The notes under the pieces: generated by a model
What the model was told of the DNA's origin: nothing
Databases searched by the model: none
The model's input: the letters and a program-made list of their open reading frames with translations, nothing else
Shown: in pieces, positions 27,017 to 35,983 of the stretch
Layout: each line of letters starts with the position of its first letter
How positions within the stretch are numbered: position 1 is the stretch's first letter
Assembly (NCBI GenBank): GCA_900762355.1
Contig: CAAFGE010000032.1
Span: 1-64,000 of the forward strand
Direction: 5' to 3'
Source: an uncultured Collinsella sp.
GTDB taxonomy: Bacteria > Actinomycetota > Coriobacteriia > Coriobacteriales > Coriobacteriaceae
Length of the DNA: 64,000 bases
Translations under genes and position numbers: made by a program

Positions 27017-27100
27017 GGACGCACGGCGTTCGGGTACAATGACAGGAATCTTGTCAGCTACTGCGCCGTTATTTGTGGCGCTTTTTGAAAGGACGAACCT

Positions 27101-27796
27101 ATGAACGATATTCAGGGCTATCAGAACGGCCCCGTCGAGACCGGCGCAAGCCGTGCCAAGGAGATGTCGCCGCGCGCGTACAATCTCGCCATGTCTGCCC
27201 TGATCTTCTTGGGCTTTTGCGCCATGGGTGCCGGCGCCTACTTTACGAGCACCATGTCGTTTGCGCGCATGATGATGAACGGCGCCGCCTTGCCGCTGGT
27301 CTTTGGCTCGTTTATTTTGACCATCGTCGGCATGGTCATGATGTCGGCCGCCGCCAGCAAGCAGTCCGTGGGCCTGTCCCTTGTGGGCTACGTAATCTTT
27401 GCGAGTACCTTTGGCCTGACCGCGTCGTTTGGCCTTGCCAACTACGACCTGCCCACCATCAACACTGCCTTTATCGCCACGGCCGCCATCACCTTTGTCT
27501 TTGGCGCCTTGGGCGTGACGTTCCCCAAGTTTTTCCAGCGTGTATATGGCATCGGTTTTGGCATTCTGCTCGCCACTATTCTGGTTGAGATCGTGCTGAT
27601 GTTCATGGGTGTCTCGCAGACCATCACCGACCTGATCGTGATCGTGGTGTTTGCCGGCTTTATTGGCTACGACACCTATGTTGCCACGACGGTGCCGCCT
27701 ACGCTGCCCAACGCCGTGCTCATGGCGTCCAATCTATTCGTGGACATTATCAACGTGTTCTTGCGCATCCTGAACATCCTTGGCCGTCGCGACTAG
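27101..27796 (+). CDS. Bax inhibitor-1/YccA family membrane protein
   Basis: A 231-residue protein with seven hydrophobic segments, the BI-1/TMBIM topology. Family features are the internal VFGALGVTFPK block and the late FAGFIGYDTYVATTV, where an acidic residue sits at the end of the helical core. Bacterial members are thought to be pH-sensitive calcium leak channels. GAAAGGA precedes the ATG and a -10-like TACAAT occurs at 27034-27039. Confidence 0.88.
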   Translation: MNDIQGYQNGPVETGASRAKEMSPRAYNLAMSALIFLGFCAMGAGAYFTSTMSFARMMMNGAALPLVFGSFILTIVGMVMMSAAASKQSVGLSLVGYVIFASTFGLTASFGLANYDLPTINTAFIATAAITFVFGALGVTFPKFFQRVYGIGFGILLATILVEIVLMFMGVSQTITDLIVIVVFAGFIGYDTYVATTVPPTLPNAVLMASNLFVDIINVFLRILNILGRRD

Positions 27797-27841
27797 TGGC
27801 GAATTGCGGCGGTGCTTGCCGTACGTGTAAATCGATGCGAA

Positions 27842-27868
27842 AGGCGGTCCTTCGGGGCCGTCTTTTTT
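27842..27868 (+). terminator. Terminator after the BI-1 gene
   Basis: A 9-bp stem with a C(UUCG)G tetraloop is followed by six T residues. Confidence 0.88.
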
Positions 27869-27934
27869 GTACGCTGCGGGGTATCATGGATGGGAAAAGC
27901 CGATAGCGGCAGAGACCGAGAAAGGTGACCACTT

Positions 27935-29038
27935 ATGGCAGACGTCGACAACAGGAACCGTAACCGCAGGTCCAACCGAGCGGGTCAGCCCAATCCCAAG
28001 CGCGAGGCGCGTGCCAAGGCCGCCGAGCGTCACGTGGCAACTGTGTCCGAAGCGTGCGCCAAGGATATCGAGCGTTCGCTTGCCGGTGTTCGCGAGTTTG
28101 ACGGTATGCCTGCCGGCTTTGTCTCGGCGATGAAGGCCAAGGTTCAGAGTGCTGTGGCCACCGAAGAACAGGTTGCCGAGGACGTCGAGGGCGCGGAGAC
28201 TGCCGAGGTCGAGGCAGCGCCTGAGCCCGTCGAGGAAATCGCTGAAGCTGAGTCCGCGCCTGCAGAGGAGCCCGCTCCGGTTCTGCCCGAGGTCACCGTG
28301 CTCGATGCCTCTGCCACGCAGGCCATCCTGGACAACGGTCGTGGCTATGCGCAGTTCTGCGACATGGCCGTGCTCGCCTTTGCCTCGTTCACCAACCCGG
28401 GCGGTGGCTATATTCAGGGTTATCTGGGCCAGGAGGCCACGCTGTGCGCCGATTCGTATCTGTACAACGTTCTCGATAAGCAGCGCAAATGGTACGGCGA
28501 GAACCGTCGCCGCAACATCAACTGCGAGCTTTACCGAAACCGTGCGCTGGTGGTGCCTGCGGTGCGCTTCGACCGCAACCACGTGCATGCATACGCCGAC
28601 GTGATCGTGGCCGCCGCGCCCAACGTCAAGCGCGCCCGCCAGGAGTATCGCGTGGGTGACGATGCTCTGCTGGATGCCCTGCGCGACCGCATTCGCTTTG
28701 TGCTTGCCATCTGCGACGAGCTAGGTCGCGAGAAGCTCGTGCTGGGCGCTTGGGGCTGCGACAACAACGGCTTTGACGCAGAGGCCGTGGCCGAGCTCTT
28801 CCGCAAGGAGCTCGCGTCGGGCGACTTTAAGGTCAAGCAAGTCTTCTTTGCCGTGCCTTCTACGCGCTGGGATGAGGATTTTGCCAAGTTCGAGCACGTG
28901 CTGGCAAACTTCCCCGAGCGCAACGAGGAGTCCTATGCCCAGGTTGCCGCTCGCGCTGCGGCAGCTCGCGCCGCCGAGCAGGCCCAGGCTGCTACCGAGG
29001 ATGATGAGGACGAGGACGATTGGCGCAAGTATCTGTAA
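27935..29038 (+). CDS. TIGR02452 family PARG-like macrodomain protein
   Basis: A 367-residue protein of the microbial-type poly(ADP-ribose) glycohydrolase fold (TIGR02452 group). The core signature NPGGGYIQGYLGQEATLC (about residues 152-169) corresponds to the GGG-X6-8-QEE loop of bacterial PARG, but the second glutamate, the catalytic one in characterised enzymes, is alanine here. Other family blocks are ALVVPAVRFDRN, VIVAAAPN and LVLGAWGCDNNGFD. The N terminus (1-110) is charged and Ala/Glu/Pro-rich, probably disordered; the C terminus is acidic. It may bind ADP-ribose without cleaving it. GAAAGGTG precedes ATG 27935. Confidence 0.8.
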   Translation: MADVDNRNRNRRSNRAGQPNPKREARAKAAERHVATVSEACAKDIERSLAGVREFDGMPAGFVSAMKAKVQSAVATEEQVAEDVEGAETAEVEAAPEPVEEIAEAESAPAEEPAPVLPEVTVLDASATQAILDNGRGYAQFCDMAVLAFASFTNPGGGYIQGYLGQEATLCADSYLYNVLDKQRKWYGENRRRNINCELYRNRALVVPAVRFDRNHVHAYADVIVAAAPNVKRARQEYRVGDDALLDALRDRIRFVLAICDELGREKLVLGAWGCDNNGFDAEAVAELFRKELASGDFKVKQVFFAVPSTRWDEDFAKFEHVLANFPERNEESYAQVAARAAAARAAEQAQAATEDDEDEDDWRKYL

Positions 29039-29064
29039 TCGGTACGTGCTGATAGATAGGTCGA

Positions 29065-29097
29065 GCCGACGGGAGAGGCTGCTTCCGTCGGCTTTTT
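29065..29097 (+). terminator. Terminator after the TIGR02452 gene
   Basis: GCCGACGG and CCGTCGGC pair over a 12-nt loop, followed by TTTTT. Confidence 0.9.
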
Positions 29098-29116
29098 ACT
29101 GAGCGAGGGGCTTACG

Positions 29117-29776
29117 ATGAAAAACGTTCTATGCTTTGGCGACAGCAACACCTATGGTTACGATCCGGCGGGCATGCGCGACGGCACCGCGGTGCGCTAT
29201 GCGCGGGATGTGCGCTGGTGTGGCGTGGCCCAACGTGACTTAGGCGAGGGCTGGCATGTAATTGAAGAAGGCCTCAACGGCCGCACGACGGTACGCGACG
29301 ACATGTGCCATTTGGACACCAATCTTAACGGCATCCGCGCGCTGCCGATGCTGCTCGAGGCCCATAAGCCGCTTGATGCGATCGTTATTATGCTGGGAAC
29401 TAACGATTGCAAGACGGTCTTTGGTGTGACGGCCTCCGATATTGCCCGTGGCACTATGGCGCTGATTCGCGCGGTGCGTGCATTTCCCTGGACCAATGCC
29501 GCACCCTGCCCACGTATTCTGCTGATGGCACCTATCAAGATCAAGCCGCAAATCGCCGATGTATATATGACCGATTTTGACGAGCGTTCCGTCGAGGCCT
29601 CGGAGCATTTTGGTGAGTACTACGCACATGTGGCTGAGCAGTTTGGCTGCGACTTTTTGAATGCCGCCGACTTTGCCGAGCCGGGCGATATCGACTATCT
29701 GCATATGATGCCCGAAAGCCACGAGAGCCTGGGTCACGCCGTGGCGGCCAAGCTCCAAGAGATGCTCGGTGAGTAG
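29117..29776 (+). CDS. SGNH/GDSL-type esterase or lipase
   Basis: A 219-residue SGNH hydrolase. The catalytic serine lies in CFGDSNTYGYDP (block I), the oxyanion asparagine in MLGTNDCK (block III), and the late IDYLHMMPESHESLGHAV carries the catalytic Asp/His region. There is no signal peptide, so it acts in the cytoplasm. Proteins of this subgroup are annotated as arylesterases or lysophospholipase-like; the substrate is unknown. GAGGGG precedes the ATG. Confidence 0.88.
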   Translation: MKNVLCFGDSNTYGYDPAGMRDGTAVRYARDVRWCGVAQRDLGEGWHVIEEGLNGRTTVRDDMCHLDTNLNGIRALPMLLEAHKPLDAIVIMLGTNDCKTVFGVTASDIARGTMALIRAVRAFPWTNAAPCPRILLMAPIKIKPQIADVYMTDFDERSVEASEHFGEYYAHVAEQFGCDFLNAADFAEPGDIDYLHMMPESHESLGHAVAAKLQEMLGE

Positions 29777-29788
29777 CGCGACCCCAAG

Positions 29789-29825
29789 CCACCGCAAAGG
29801 GGACAGGCACCTTTGTGGTGGTTTT
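29789..29825 (+). terminator. Terminator after the SGNH hydrolase gene
   Basis: A 12-bp stem (CCACCGCAAAGG / CCTTTGTGGTGG, one mismatch) with a 9-nt loop is followed by TTTT. Its position argues that the next gene starts downstream of it. Confidence 0.8.
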
Positions 29826-29855
29826 GCCCGGGTAAACGAACGGATTGGCTGCCAT

Positions 29856-30467
29856 ATGGGCATGGACGAGCTCATCGACCTCTTTGCCGAGGGCGATGAG
29901 CTCGTCTCCAATACCGCTTTTGAGGATTTGGATCTTGCCTACGACGTGGCGAACGGCGCGACCTTCGATGGCGTTGTGTTCCGATCTTGCGAGTTCGATA
30001 GCGTTGACTGGAGCGGCTCGACGTTTCGCGACGTGGTGTTTCGCGGTTGCCGCTTTATCCGCTGCAACATGGAAGGCTGCTGGCTCAGCCGCTGTGACTT
30101 CGTTGACTGCTCGGCACCGGGACTCAACTTGCTCAAGGCGCGCCTGTCGAGCGTGTCGTTTGGATCGTGCGATTTGAGCTATGCGAACCTTTCGGAGGGA
30201 CGCATTGGCCCTATGACAGCATGCGATACACGTCTGAGAGAGGCTGCGTTTCAGGGTGCCAAGCTGGGTCAGATACGCCTGGATGGCTGTGACCTGACGC
30301 GTGTTGATGTGTTCAAGACGTCGCTTTCCGGCGCTGATGTGTCGCGCTGTACATTTGCAGCGCCCGTTGTTTCGGGCGATTACCATGAGTTGCGTGGCTT
30401 GACGGTCAATGCCGAGCAGGCGCTGGCACTCTCGGGTTTGTTGGGAATTCAACTCGCCGACGAATAG
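29856..30467 (+). CDS. Pentapeptide repeat protein
   Basis: A 203-residue protein made largely of A(D/N)Lxx-like pentapeptides (FRSCEFDSVDWSGSTF, LSYANLSEGRI, LDGCDLTRVDVF), predicted to form a right-handed quadrilateral helix. Such proteins often bind other proteins; some protect DNA gyrase. Nothing here identifies the partner. ATG 29856 (or 29862) is chosen because upstream in-frame codons run through the terminator of the previous gene. Shine-Dalgarno is poor. Confidence 0.78.
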   Translation: MGMDELIDLFAEGDELVSNTAFEDLDLAYDVANGATFDGVVFRSCEFDSVDWSGSTFRDVVFRGCRFIRCNMEGCWLSRCDFVDCSAPGLNLLKARLSSVSFGSCDLSYANLSEGRIGPMTACDTRLREAAFQGAKLGQIRLDGCDLTRVDVFKTSLSGADVSRCTFAAPVVSGDYHELRGLTVNAEQALALSGLLGIQLADE

Positions 30468-30503
30468 GCGCTCTGGTCCTTTGCTCGACCGCTATCTAAA
30501 ATC

Positions 30504-30573
30504 AAACCGTCGCAACATTTAATGATTTTTTGCGTTTGCACGATTTTCATCGAATGTTGCGACGGTTTTTGGT
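30504..30573. terminator. Bidirectional terminator, 16-bp stem
   Basis: Perfect 16-nt arms (30504-30519 and 30553-30568, starting AAACCGTCGCAAC) flank a 33-nt spacer. TTTTT follows on the plus strand. It lies between the converging pentapeptide-repeat gene and thiD. Confidence 0.8.
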
Positions 30574-30612
30574 GCAAGGTAGCCTGTCTCTTTTTGGCAG
30601 GTTACTGGCTAT

Positions 30613-31443
30613 TTAGTACTGCCACATGTGGTTGACAGGGCCGGAGCCTTTGCCCATGTTCAGGCCGGCGGCCAGAGCGCCTGTCAGGTATGCCTTGCCC
30701 GCATTGACGGCATCGGCAAGATCCATGCCCTGGGCCAGCGCGCAGGCGATGGCGGACGAAAGCGTGCAGCCGGTGCCGTGTGTGTTGTCGGTCTCGATGC
30801 GCTTGTGGCGGAACCACGTGGTGAGCGGATCGCCCAGATGGTTGCCCTCGTCATCGAGTGGCGCGGGTTCGGCCAATACATCGTTGGCCTCGTTGACAAG
30901 ATGCCCACCCTTAACGAGGGATGCGCAACCAAAGCGGCGGGTGAGGAGCATGGCAGCATTTTGCTGTGTGCGCTCGGAGTCGACCTCGTAGTCAAGCAGG
31001 GCCATGGCCTCGGGAATATTGGGCGTGATGACGGTTGCTAGTGGGAACAGGCGGCGGGTGAGCGCCTCGGCGGCATCTTCGGCAATCAGCCGTGCGCCCG
31101 AGGTGGCTACCATGACGGGGTCGACGACCACGTTTGTCGCGTTCCAGGCGCTCAGGCGGTCGGCGATAACCTCGATAATCTCGGCAGAGGAAACCATGCC
31201 GATCTTGACGGCGCTGGGGCGGATATCGTCAAATACGGCGTCGATCTGCGCAGCGACGATATCAGGGGAGATATTCTGCACGGCGGTGACACCGAGCGTG
31301 TTTTGTACGGTGATGGCGGTGATGGCCGTCTCGGCATACAGGCGGTGCGCCGTGATGGTCTTGATGTCGGCCTGAATGCCGGCGCCACCGCTGGAATCGG
31401 ATCCTGCGATGGATAGAACGGCAGGTACCTTACTGCGATCCAT
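30613..31443 (-). CDS. thiD: Hydroxymethylpyrimidine/phosphomethylpyrimidine kinase ThiD
   Basis: ThiD phosphorylates HMP and HMP-P to supply HMP-PP for thiamine synthesis. The 276-residue ribokinase-like protein begins PAVLSIAGSDSSGGAGIQADI, the substrate loop, and has VVDPVMVATSGARL, TPNIPEAMALL and the C-terminal anion-hole motif NTHGTGCTLSSAIA. It is on the same strand as thiC and 178 nt downstream of it. The gap carries a hairpin, so the two may be partly separate units. Confidence 0.95.
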   Translation of the reverse strand: MDRSKVPAVLSIAGSDSSGGAGIQADIKTITAHRLYAETAITAITVQNTLGVTAVQNISPDIVAAQIDAVFDDIRPSAVKIGMVSSAEIIEVIADRLSAWNATNVVVDPVMVATSGARLIAEDAAEALTRRLFPLATVITPNIPEAMALLDYEVDSERTQQNAAMLLTRRFGCASLVKGGHLVNEANDVLAEPAPLDDEGNHLGDPLTTWFRHKRIETDNTHGTGCTLSSAIACALAQGMDLADAVNAGKAYLTGALAAGLNMGKGSGPVNHMWQY

Positions 31444-31500
31444 GTTTGCTCCCTTGTTCGGTCGGAATCAAATGGGTCTTTAAGCCAGCATTATAAAGAT

Positions 31501-31530
31501 GCCCGGGCCGACTCTATGTCGAACCCGGGC
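31501..31530 (-). terminator. Hairpin between thiC and thiD
   Basis: GCCCGGG and CCCGGGC pair over a 16-nt loop; on the minus strand the weak T-rich ATCTTTATAA follows. It may attenuate transcription running from thiC into thiD. Confidence 0.5.
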
Positions 31531-31621
31531 GGGCGATGCAATCTTTACGCAAATGTAAGCAAATGTTCACACGTCAACAATTGACGAACACCATGTTACT
31601 GATTGTGGCTCCGGTGACGAG

Positions 31622-32956
31622 TTAGTCCTCCATGCCGAGATCGATCGTCGTACCCTCGAACACCTTGTTGACGGTGCGGACGGCGCACATCTTGCCACAC
31701 ATGGTGCAGGTGCCCTCGGTGGCGGCGGGGGACTCCTCGTAGCGCTTCTTACCGGTGACCGGGTCGAGCGCGCACTTCCACATGGAGTCCCAGTCGAGCT
31801 TGCGGCGTGCCTGGCCCATCTTGTCGTCCATGTCGCGGGCGTGCGGCACCTTCTTGGCGATATCGGCGGCGTGCGCGGCGATCTTGGTGGCCATGAGGCC
31901 ATCGAGCACGTCTTGGGCGTTGGGCAGGCACAAGTGCTCGGCCGGCGTCACGTAGCACAGGAAGTCGGCGCCGGAGCTGGCGGAGATAGCGCCGCCGATG
32001 GCGGCGGTGATGTGGTCGTAACCCACGCCGATATCGGTCACCAGCGGCCCGAGCACATAGAACGGGGCGTTGTGGCACAGGCGCTTCTGCAGTTTCATGT
32101 TGGCGGCGATCTCGTCGAGCGCCATGTGACCCGGGCCCTCGACCATGACTTGGACGCCGGCGGCCCAAGCGCGCTTGCACAGCTTGCCCAGCTCGATCAT
32201 CTCGGCGGTCTCGGTGGCGTCGTTGGAGTCGTAGAGGCAGCCCGGGCGGCAGGAGTCGCCGAGCGAAATCGTCACGTCGTACTCGTGGCAAATCTCGAGC
32301 AGCTCGTCAAAGTACTCGTAGAAGGGGTTTTCGTTGCCGGTGACCTCCATCCAGCCAAACAGCAGCGAGCCGCCGCGGCTCACGATGTTCATCAAGCGGC
32401 CGGTCTCCTTAAAGGTCTTGGTGACCGACTTGTTGATGCCGCAGTGGATGGTCATAAAGTCCACGCCGTCCTCGGCGTGCGCGCGCACGACCTCGAACAG
32501 GTCATCCTTGGTAAGCTTGACCAGCGGCTTTTCCATGTAGCCGATGGCGTCGTACATGGGGACGGTGCCCACCATGAGCGGCGTCTCGTCGATGAGCTGC
32601 TGGCGGAACTGGCGCGTCTTGCCCGAGTTGGAAAGGTCCATGATGGCGTCGGCGCCAAAGTCCTCGGCGATCTTGACCTTCTTCCATTCCTCGGCGGCAT
32701 CGGCTTTATCGCCCGAGATGCCCAGGTTGACGTTGACCTTAGTAGACAGGCCCTCGCCGACACCAAAGGCGCGCATGCCTTTTTTGATGTGCACGATGTT
32801 GGCGGGAATGGCGATGCGGCCGTCGGCCACGCGCTCGCGGATGTACTCGGGGTCGCGATGCTCGCGCTCGGCGACTTCCTTCATCTGCGGCGTGATCTGC
32901 CCGGCGCGGGCGAAGTCGATTTGCGTGACGAGCTTGGGCTCGGTCTGTGTGCTCAT
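31622..32956 (-). CDS. thiC: Phosphomethylpyrimidine synthase ThiC
   Basis: A radical SAM enzyme that turns aminoimidazole ribotide into HMP-P. At 444 residues it is the short form, lacking the N-terminal domain of E. coli ThiC (631 residues), as is common in anaerobes. Conserved blocks include MDLSNSGKTRQFR, DFMTIHCGIN, EGPGHMALDEI and the C-terminal iron-sulfur cluster motif CTMCGKMC (C-X2-C-X3-C). ATG 32956 has GGGAG about 9 nt upstream, immediately 3' of the TPP riboswitch. Confidence 0.96.
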   Translation of the reverse strand: MSTQTEPKLVTQIDFARAGQITPQMKEVAEREHRDPEYIRERVADGRIAIPANIVHIKKGMRAFGVGEGLSTKVNVNLGISGDKADAAEEWKKVKIAEDFGADAIMDLSNSGKTRQFRQQLIDETPLMVGTVPMYDAIGYMEKPLVKLTKDDLFEVVRAHAEDGVDFMTIHCGINKSVTKTFKETGRLMNIVSRGGSLLFGWMEVTGNENPFYEYFDELLEICHEYDVTISLGDSCRPGCLYDSNDATETAEMIELGKLCKRAWAAGVQVMVEGPGHMALDEIAANMKLQKRLCHNAPFYVLGPLVTDIGVGYDHITAAIGGAISASSGADFLCYVTPAEHLCLPNAQDVLDGLMATKIAAHAADIAKKVPHARDMDDKMGQARRKLDWDSMWKCALDPVTGKKRYEESPAATEGTCTMCGKMCAVRTVNKVFEGTTIDLGMED

Positions 32957-32965
32957 TGGCACGGC

Positions 32966-33056
32966 TCCCTTCGTTGGCATTACCCATATCAGGTTTGCGG
33001 GTCAGGGCGGGCGCGCCCAGTCTCAGCCTGCCGTCCTGTCCTGCAAGCTCCCCGTT
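32966..33056 (-). promoter_or_regulatory. TPP riboswitch upstream of thiC
   Basis: On the minus strand the leader reads CGGGGAGC, then GGCTGAGA, then CTGACCC, AAACCTGATATGGGTAAT and GCCAACGAAGGGA. These are the conserved THI-element blocks in order. The last block overlaps the Shine-Dalgarno region of thiC, so thiamine pyrophosphate probably blocks translation initiation. Confidence 0.95.
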
Positions 33057-33127
33057 TATGTAATGGGCTCAAGTATAGCTCGAATGGGTATGATTGACGC
33101 GATCAGCATACCCGCAGGGAGGCGAAC

Positions 33128-33649
33128 ATGGAAGACAGGCATCAATATCGAGAGACGCAGTGTGACGTGTCGGCCGAGGAGAGCCGCGCCCATTATGGAC
33201 TGGTCGCGATTGGTTTTGCGGTGCTTGCCGTGCTGGTGATTGCCTTTTGTATCTGGATGTTTGGCGGGCGTGGGGGAACTGCCTGGACGTTTGAGGCGGA
33301 CGATAGCCTGCCGATCATGACGGTGAGGAGTACTGGCGGTAATGCCAATACGCTCGCCGTTCCGGGCGATTATTGGTACCCGCGCGACGAGTTTGTGCAA
33401 CTGCAGTTGAGCGGTGGGTCTATTCCGGGTGAGGAAATCGAACGCGTGACGTTTGATGCGACGCTCAAAACGCTGACGGTGGAGCTCAAAGATCAGGGAG
33501 ACGTGCCCACGACCATGGACATTGCGCTGACGGAATGGCGCTTGGAGCCCCCGGCGGGCGCTGCGGTATCCGAGGTGGAGCACGTTAAGATTACCTACCA
33601 AGATGGCTCGACGAGCGAGATTGCAAAGGCCGATGGCTTGGCGGAGTAA
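33128..33649 (+). CDS. Uncharacterised single-pass membrane protein
   Basis: A 173-residue protein not assigned to a family. It has a short hydrophilic N terminus, one membrane helix at about residues 24-46 (LVAIGFAVLAVLVIAFCIWMF), and a beta-rich external domain with two tryptophans (WTFEADDSL, YWYPRDEF). GGGAGG precedes the ATG. It sits between the thiC leader and yaaA and does not appear to be part of an operon. Confidence 0.7.
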   Translation: MEDRHQYRETQCDVSAEESRAHYGLVAIGFAVLAVLVIAFCIWMFGGRGGTAWTFEADDSLPIMTVRSTGGNANTLAVPGDYWYPRDEFVQLQLSGGSIPGEEIERVTFDATLKTLTVELKDQGDVPTTMDIALTEWRLEPPAGAAVSEVEHVKITYQDGSTSEIAKADGLAE

Positions 33650-33672
33650 CGGGGTGTTTGGAAACGGCGGGC

Positions 33673-34482
33673 CTATTGTGCCTGCGCGTTCATGAAAACC
33701 AGGGTGTTTTTGTCTGAAAGCTCGGGGATGTGCCGATAGCCGATGTTGAATGCGGTAAGTTCGCTTGCATCCTCGAGCTTGTTTTCTGCCATCCACCGCA
33801 CCATGGAGCCGCGCGCCTTTTTGCTGGCGGTCGACCGTTGGATGGGCTTCCCGTTGCGGATACCCTCGCCAAAGAGGCATGTGACGGCCGTGGCGTCGCC
33901 CGCGAGGTGGGGCAGAACGGTTTTGGCATACTCTACGCTGGCGAGGTTGACGATCGTAGCGTTGGAGCCCGCCGGAGCGATGGCCCGCGCGAGCTTGTCG
34001 TTCCAAAACGCGTAGAGGTCTCGGGCATCGTCAACGGCGAGCTTCGCGCCCATCTCCAGCCGATACGGTTCGACGGCATGAAAGGGACGAACACACCCGT
34101 AGAGGCCGGAGAGGATCCACAGATGGTCTTGCAGCCAGGCGAGCTGCGCGGAATCCATCACCTCGGGTGCCATGCTCTGGTATTGAATTCCGTGATAGGA
34201 CATGACGGCAGGGGAGAGGTGACGGGCGAGTACGGGATTGTCGAGATCGCCGCTTTTCAGGATGGGCCCGAACTCATGCAGGGTGTTGAGGCAAGGTCCC
34301 AGCAGTTTGTCACTCACGTTCCACAGCGCCTGCAGGCCGCCGCTGCCTTCATTCCGCTCGATATCTAGCAGTGCGCGGTGGAGGCGAGCCGTCTCGCGCA
34401 CAAAGGGTGGGATGCCCAGGACTTCAAAAGCATCTTGGGCCGCGCGCATCTGCTTGGCGGGCGAAATGATGACCTGCAGCAT
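33673..34482 (-). CDS. yaaA: Peroxide stress protein YaaA (DUF328)
   Basis: A DUF328/YaaA protein; in E. coli YaaA limits free iron and oxidative DNA damage after peroxide. The 269 residues start MLQVIISPAKQM, the family hallmark, and include SGLYGCVRPFHAVEPYRLEMG and NLASVEYAKTVLP. ATG 34482 has AGGAGAG just upstream on the minus strand. Earlier in-frame codons run into the hairpin at 34506-34572. Confidence 0.92.
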   Translation of the reverse strand: MLQVIISPAKQMRAAQDAFEVLGIPPFVRETARLHRALLDIERNEGSGGLQALWNVSDKLLGPCLNTLHEFGPILKSGDLDNPVLARHLSPAVMSYHGIQYQSMAPEVMDSAQLAWLQDHLWILSGLYGCVRPFHAVEPYRLEMGAKLAVDDARDLYAFWNDKLARAIAPAGSNATIVNLASVEYAKTVLPHLAGDATAVTCLFGEGIRNGKPIQRSTASKKARGSMVRWMAENKLEDASELTAFNIGYRHIPELSDKNTLVFMNAQAQ

Positions 34483-34505
34483 GGACTCTCCTCTGCCAAA
34501 AAGGA

Positions 34506-34572
34506 AGTTGCGGTGGAATACGGTCTGTTTTGGCCGTTTATGGGCCAGTTTAGTCCGTATTTCACCGCAACT
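34506..34572. repeat. REP-like hairpin, family member 1
   Basis: Arms AGTTGCGGTGGAATACGG (34506-34523) and its near-perfect complement (34555-34572) enclose an inner TGGCC/GGCCA hairpin. It lies in the 103-nt gap between the end of the M18 peptidase gene and the start of yaaA. The arm core AGTTGCGGTGRAATA is shared with the larger hairpin at 55155-55234. Confidence 0.8.
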
Positions 34573-34585
34573 GACGAAGGGTTGG

Positions 34586-35983
34586 TTAGGCTCGCTCGAT
34601 GAAGGCTTTGTAGCCGCGGTAGGCCTCGTAGATATCGGCCTTGTTGGCGACCTCCCACAGGGCGTGCATGGACAGGACGGCAACGCCGGAGTCGATGACG
34701 TTCATGCCATACTTGGCCATGATGTAGGCGATGGTGCCGCCACCGCCCGCGTTGACGCGACCGAGCTCACAGGTCTGGAAGTCCACGTCGGCCTCGTCCA
34801 TGATGTCGCGGACGAGGGCCACGTACTCGGCATCGGCGTCGTTGGAACCGCCCTTGCCGCGGCTGCCCGTGTACTTGTTAAAGCATAGGCCGCGACCCAT
34901 AAAGGCGGCGTTCTTCGTCTCGAACTTGCCGGCATAGCCCGGGTCGAAACCGGCGGACACGTCGGAGGAGAGCATGCGGCTGCGGGCGAGCGCGCGGCGC
35001 AGGGCCAGCGGGCTATCCTCGCCGGCGAGCGTCATGATCTCGGCGACGGTGTTCTCGAAGAAGCGGCTCGTCATACCGGTGGCACCCACGGAGCCGATCT
35101 CCTCCTTATCGACGATGAGCGTGATGCTCGTGCGCTCCACGTTGGCGACGTCGATCTGGGCGAGCATGGACGGATAGGCGCAGACACGATCGTCGTGGCC
35201 ATAGCCCAAAATCATGGAGCGGTCGAGGCCCATGTCGCGGGCGGGACCGGCAGGCACGACCTCGATCTCGGCGGAGAGGAAGTCCTCCTCCTCGACGCCG
35301 TACTGCTCCTTGAGGATGTCCAGGAACATCTGCTTGACGGGCTCCTTGGGAGCGTCCTTGTCGTCCTCGTCAAACTTGACGGGACGGCCGCCCACGATCA
35401 CGTCGAGGATCTCGGCATCGACGGCGTCCTTGGCAGGCTTGGACATCTGCTCGCTCGAGAGGTGGATCAGCAGGTCGGAGATGGTAAAGACCGGATCGTC
35501 TGCCTTGTCGCCGATGTTGATGTCGACGGTGGTGCCGTCCTTTTTGCAGATGACGCCCACGAGTGCAAGCGGGGAGGCCACCCAGTGGTAGCTCTTGACG
35601 CCGCCGTAGTAGTGCGTGTCGAGGTAGGCCATGTCGCCGGCCTCGAAGGCGGGATTCTGCTTAAGGTCCAGGCGCGGCGAGTCCACGTGAGCACCCAGGA
35701 TGTTAAAGCCCTGCTCGAGCGGGGCGGTGCCCAGGTTGACGAGCATGAGGTCTTTGCCGTGATTGGCGGCGTACACCTTGTCGCCGGCCTTGAGCGTGCG
35801 GCCCTCGGCAATCACGGTCTCCAAGTCGACGTAGCCCGCCTCCTCGGCCATCTTGATGCCGGTCTTGACGCACAGGCGCTCGGTCTTATTCTCGCTCAAA
35901 AACTGCTTATAGCCGCGGCAAAGCTCCTCGAGTTCCTCGACTTGCTGTGGCGTGTACTTTTTCCATGCGCAGGGACGCTCCAT
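34586..35983 (-). CDS. M18 family aminopeptidase
   Basis: A zinc metallo-aminopeptidase of the M18 (aspartyl aminopeptidase-like) family. The 465 residues show the metal ligands in NILGAHVDSPRLD (His), DKEEIGSVGATG (catalytic Glu and metal Glu), SSDVSAGFDP (Asp) and VLSMHALWEVANKADIY (His). ATG 35983 follows AAGGAG by 9 nt; about 195 in-frame codons upstream lack family similarity and are not coding. It probably trims cytoplasmic peptides. Confidence 0.92.
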   Translation of the reverse strand: MERPCAWKKYTPQQVEELEELCRGYKQFLSENKTERLCVKTGIKMAEEAGYVDLETVIAEGRTLKAGDKVYAANHGKDLMLVNLGTAPLEQGFNILGAHVDSPRLDLKQNPAFEAGDMAYLDTHYYGGVKSYHWVASPLALVGVICKKDGTTVDINIGDKADDPVFTISDLLIHLSSEQMSKPAKDAVDAEILDVIVGGRPVKFDEDDKDAPKEPVKQMFLDILKEQYGVEEEDFLSAEIEVVPAGPARDMGLDRSMILGYGHDDRVCAYPSMLAQIDVANVERTSITLIVDKEEIGSVGATGMTSRFFENTVAEIMTLAGEDSPLALRRALARSRMLSSDVSAGFDPGYAGKFETKNAAFMGRGLCFNKYTGSRGKGGSNDADAEYVALVRDIMDEADVDFQTCELGRVNAGGGGTIAYIMAKYGMNVIDSGVAVLSMHALWEVANKADIYEAYRGYKAFIERA

